Source: Streptomyces sp. WM6386 (GTDB lineage: Bacteria; Actinomycetota; Actinomycetes; Streptomycetales; Streptomycetaceae). Taken from it: a stretch of DNA of 64,000 bases. Both the position numbers and the translations under genes were made by a program. The stretch's first letter is position 1; every line of letters starts with the position of its first letter. Of the stretch, positions 62,235 through 64,000 are shown piece by piece. The DNA is taken from the NCBI RefSeq assembly GCF_000972385.1, contig NZ_JXTE01000032.1, positions 1 to 64,000 on the forward strand, given 5' to 3'. Below the pieces are notes generated by a model, which did not search any database, was not told the origin of the DNA, and saw nothing but the letters and a program-made list of their open reading frames with translations.

Positions 62235-63590
62235 TCAGGACCGCTTGCGACCGAGGTGCTGTCTGGTCCACTCGACCGCGTCCGCGTACCGCGCCTCGGC
62301 GCCGTGCCTGGTCGGCGCGTAGTACTCGCGGTCCTTGAGGGCGTCCGGGGCGTACTGCTGCTCGGCGATGCCCTCGGGCAGATCGTGCGGATACACGTAC
62401 CCCTGGGCGTGGCCGAGCTTGGCGGCGCCCTTGTAGTGCCCGTCGCGCAGGTGGGGTGGCACGGATCCGGCCAGTCCCTTGCGTACGTCCTCCATGGCGG
62501 CGCCGATCGCCATGGTCGCGGCGTTGGACTTGGGGGCGAGCGCGAGGGCGATGGTGGCGTGGCTGAGGGTCAGGGCGGCCTCGGGGAAGCCGATCATGGC
62601 GACGGCCTGGGCGGCGGCGACGGCTATCGGCAGGGCATTGGGGTCGGCCAGGCCGATGTCCTCACTGGCGGAGATCATCAGGCGGCGGGCGATGAAGCGG
62701 GGGTCCTCGCCGGCCTCGATCATCCGGGCCAGGTAGTGCAGCGCGGCGTCGACATCCGAGCCCCGGATGGACTTGATGAGGGCGCTGGCGACGTCGTAGT
62801 GCTGGTCGCCGTCGCGGTCGTATTTCACGGCCGCGCGGTCGACCGTCTCCTCGAGCGTGGTGAGGGAGACCTCCGGCTCGCCCTTGTCGAGCGCGGCCCC
62901 GGCGGCGGCCTCCAGGGCGGTCAGGGCCCGGCGGGCGTCGCCACCGGCGATCCGCAGGAGGTGGTCCTCGGTGTCCTCGGGGAGGGTGACGGCGTCCTTG
63001 AGGCCGCGGTCGTCGCCGAGCGCCCTTCGCAGAAGCCCGCGGAGATCGTCGTCCGTGAGGGGTTCGAGGGTCAGCAGGAGCGAGCGGGACAGCAGTGGGG
63101 AGATCACCGAGAAGTACGGGTTCTCGGTGGTCGCCGCGATCAGGGTGACCCAGCGGTTCTCGACGGCCGGGAGGAGGGAGTCCTGCTGGGCCTTGCTGAA
63201 GCGGTGGATCTCGTCGAGGAAGAGGACGGTCTCCTTGCCGTACCCACCGGTGGCGCGGCGGGCTCCCTCGATGACCGCGCGGACCTCCTTGACGCCCGCG
63301 GTGATCGCCGACAGTTCGACGAAGCGCTTATTGGTGGCCTTGGAGACGACGTAGGCGAGAGTTGTCTTGCCGGTGCCGGGCGGACCCCACAGGATCACCG
63401 AGGACGGGCCCGCCGGGCCGCCCGTGCCCTCGCCGACCAGGCGGCGCAGGGGTGAGCCGGGCTTCAGCAGATGCTGCTGGCCCACCACCTCGTCGAGGGT
63501 GCGCGGGCGCATCCGCACCGCCAGGGGGCTCCCGGCGGGGTCCTTCTCCTGGCGCTCTTCGGCGGCTGCGGTGAACAGGTCGGGCTCCAC
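62235..63590 (-). CDS. rarA: replication-associated recombination protein RarA (MgsA) AAA+ ATPase
   Basis: 451 residues. Walker [11 protein letters not shown] at about 68-77, Walker [17 protein letters not shown], sensor 1 IAATTENP, and the C-terminal MgsA tetramerisation domain ([19 protein letters not shown]). Acts at stalled replication forks. GTG at 63590 (VEPDLF) is preferred to TTG 63596. There is no ribosome binding site, and a TAGGGT box ends 7 bases before the GTG, so the mRNA may be leaderless. Confidence 0.95.
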   Translation of the reverse strand: MEPDLFTAAAEERQEKDPAGSPLAVRMRPRTLDEVVGQQHLLKPGSPLRRLVGEGTGGPAGPSSVILWGPPGTGKTTLAYVVSKATNKRFVELSAITAGVKEVRAVIEGARRATGGYGKETVLFLDEIHRFSKAQQDSLLPAVENRWVTLIAATTENPYFSVISPLLSRSLLLTLEPLTDDDLRGLLRRALGDDRGLKDAVTLPEDTEDHLLRIAGGDARRALTALEAAAGAALDKGEPEVSLTTLEETVDRAAVKYDRDGDQHYDVASALIKSIRGSDVDAALHYLARMIEAGEDPRFIARRLMISASEDIGLADPNALPIAVAAAQAVAMIGFPEAALTLSHATIALALAPKSNAATMAIGAAMEDVRKGLAGSVPPHLRDGHYKGAAKLGHAQGYVYPHDLPEGIAEQQYAPDALKDREYYAPTRHGAEARYADAVEWTRQHLGRKRS

Positions 63591-63646
63591 GTACAAAACC
63601 CTAGTTCACGGCACTGACAATCCCGCCGGGCCCTGGAGAGAAGGGC

Positions 63647-64000
63647 TCAGCTGGTCCAGAAGTCCCACCAGCGCGTCAGGATCAGCATGCCGATGATCCC
63701 GATGTGCAGAACCGGCAGCACCCAGGTGAACTCGCCGAAGAAGCTCTTCAGCCAGCGCGGGGCGGGCAGGAAGCCGTTGCGCACGTTGAACGAGGTCACG
63801 TACCAGAACATGATGATCGTCGCGACCCAGGCCAGGGAGCACCACAGGCACAGCGCGTTGATCCGGTACAGCGACTGGAACATCAGCCAGGCGCAGAAGG
63901 AGACGCCAAAGAGGGTGCCGGCGTTGAAGGTCAGCCAGTACCAGCGCGGGAAGCGGGCCCGGGCCAGCAGGCTCATGCCGACGCCGATGACGATGCCATA
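63647..64000 (-). CDS. vitamin K epoxide reductase family protein (N-terminus outside window)
   Basis: The C-terminal 117 codons are visible; the frame stays open to the right edge. Three or four transmembrane helices are seen. The active-site pair is [10 protein letters not shown] (CLWC, about 20 residues before a long hydrophobic helix), the VKOR CxxC that reoxidises DsbA-like partners through quinone. Ends [11 protein letters not shown]. Probably supplies disulfide-bond formation, as in mycobacteria. Confidence 0.88.
   Translation of the reverse strand, partial: YGIVIGVGMSLLARARFPRWYWLTFNAGTLFGVSFCAWLMFQSLYRINALCLWCSLAWVATIIMFWYVTSFNVRNGFLPAPRWLKSFFGEFTWVLPVLHIGIIGMLILTRWWDFWTS

Overview
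The window is a typical high-GC Streptomyces chromosome segment. It has strong third-position GC, frequent GTG starts, ATGA-coupled operons, several copies of the AGGGGCGCGGGGAACTGCGC intergenic repeat, and Streptomyces landmark genes such as bldD, the sIHF gene and a spore-associated protein gene. From rsmB/fmt to rpsD/rarA the gene order is the conserved core layout I know from Streptomyces coelicolor. The species cannot be named from the sequence alone.

Bases 1-17000 are accessory metabolism. They hold a ROK regulator (cut by the window edge) divergent from an MFS exporter with a clean palindromic operator between them; a membrane-anchored GH6 glucanase; two small hypothetical genes; and a probable amino-acid catabolic set of an MFS protein, a nitrilase-fold amidase and a flavin amine oxidase closely resembling lysine 2-monooxygenase (DavB/DavA logic). 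Next come a HAD-phosphatase/EEP-phosphodiesterase fusion beside a four-gene importer of the 2-aminoethylphosphonate/iron type, which is divergent from a GntR/UTRA regulator with its own palindromic operator, and an APC-type amino acid permease followed by an Lrp regulator.

Bases 17000-29600 hold guaB1 (GMP reductase-like), a secreted lipoprotein RNase of the RNase Sa family overlapping a barstar inhibitor gene, a SorC regulator, rpe, an MMPL transporter, the fmt-rsmB pair, a small HTH protein and a degenerate actinobacterial priA.

Bases 29600-44100 are housekeeping genes read leftwards: metK, coaBC, rpoZ, gmk and the sIHF gene, then the complete UMP operon pyrR-pyrB-pyrC-orf-carA-carB-pyrD-pyrF. 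That operon has a PyrR-type RNA hairpin just before the pyrR ribosome binding site. bldD diverges from it.

Bases 44300-64000 hold pepP-like/efp/nusB, a P-loop kinase, the shikimate genes aroE-(small membrane protein)-aroC-aroK-aroB, an inserted spore-associated protein gene, mltG-ruvX-alaS with two small membrane-protein genes upstream, a divergent COG3903-type signalling ATPase, rpsD with a long leader, rarA, and a VKOR-family gene cut by the right edge. I saw no tRNA, rRNA, CRISPR array, insertion sequence or prophage. The points most worth follow-up are the HAD-EEP/phosphonate-type locus, the DavBA-like set, the lipoprotein RNase/barstar pair, the degenerate M24 peptidase homologue, the PyrR leader and the ATPase without an output domain.
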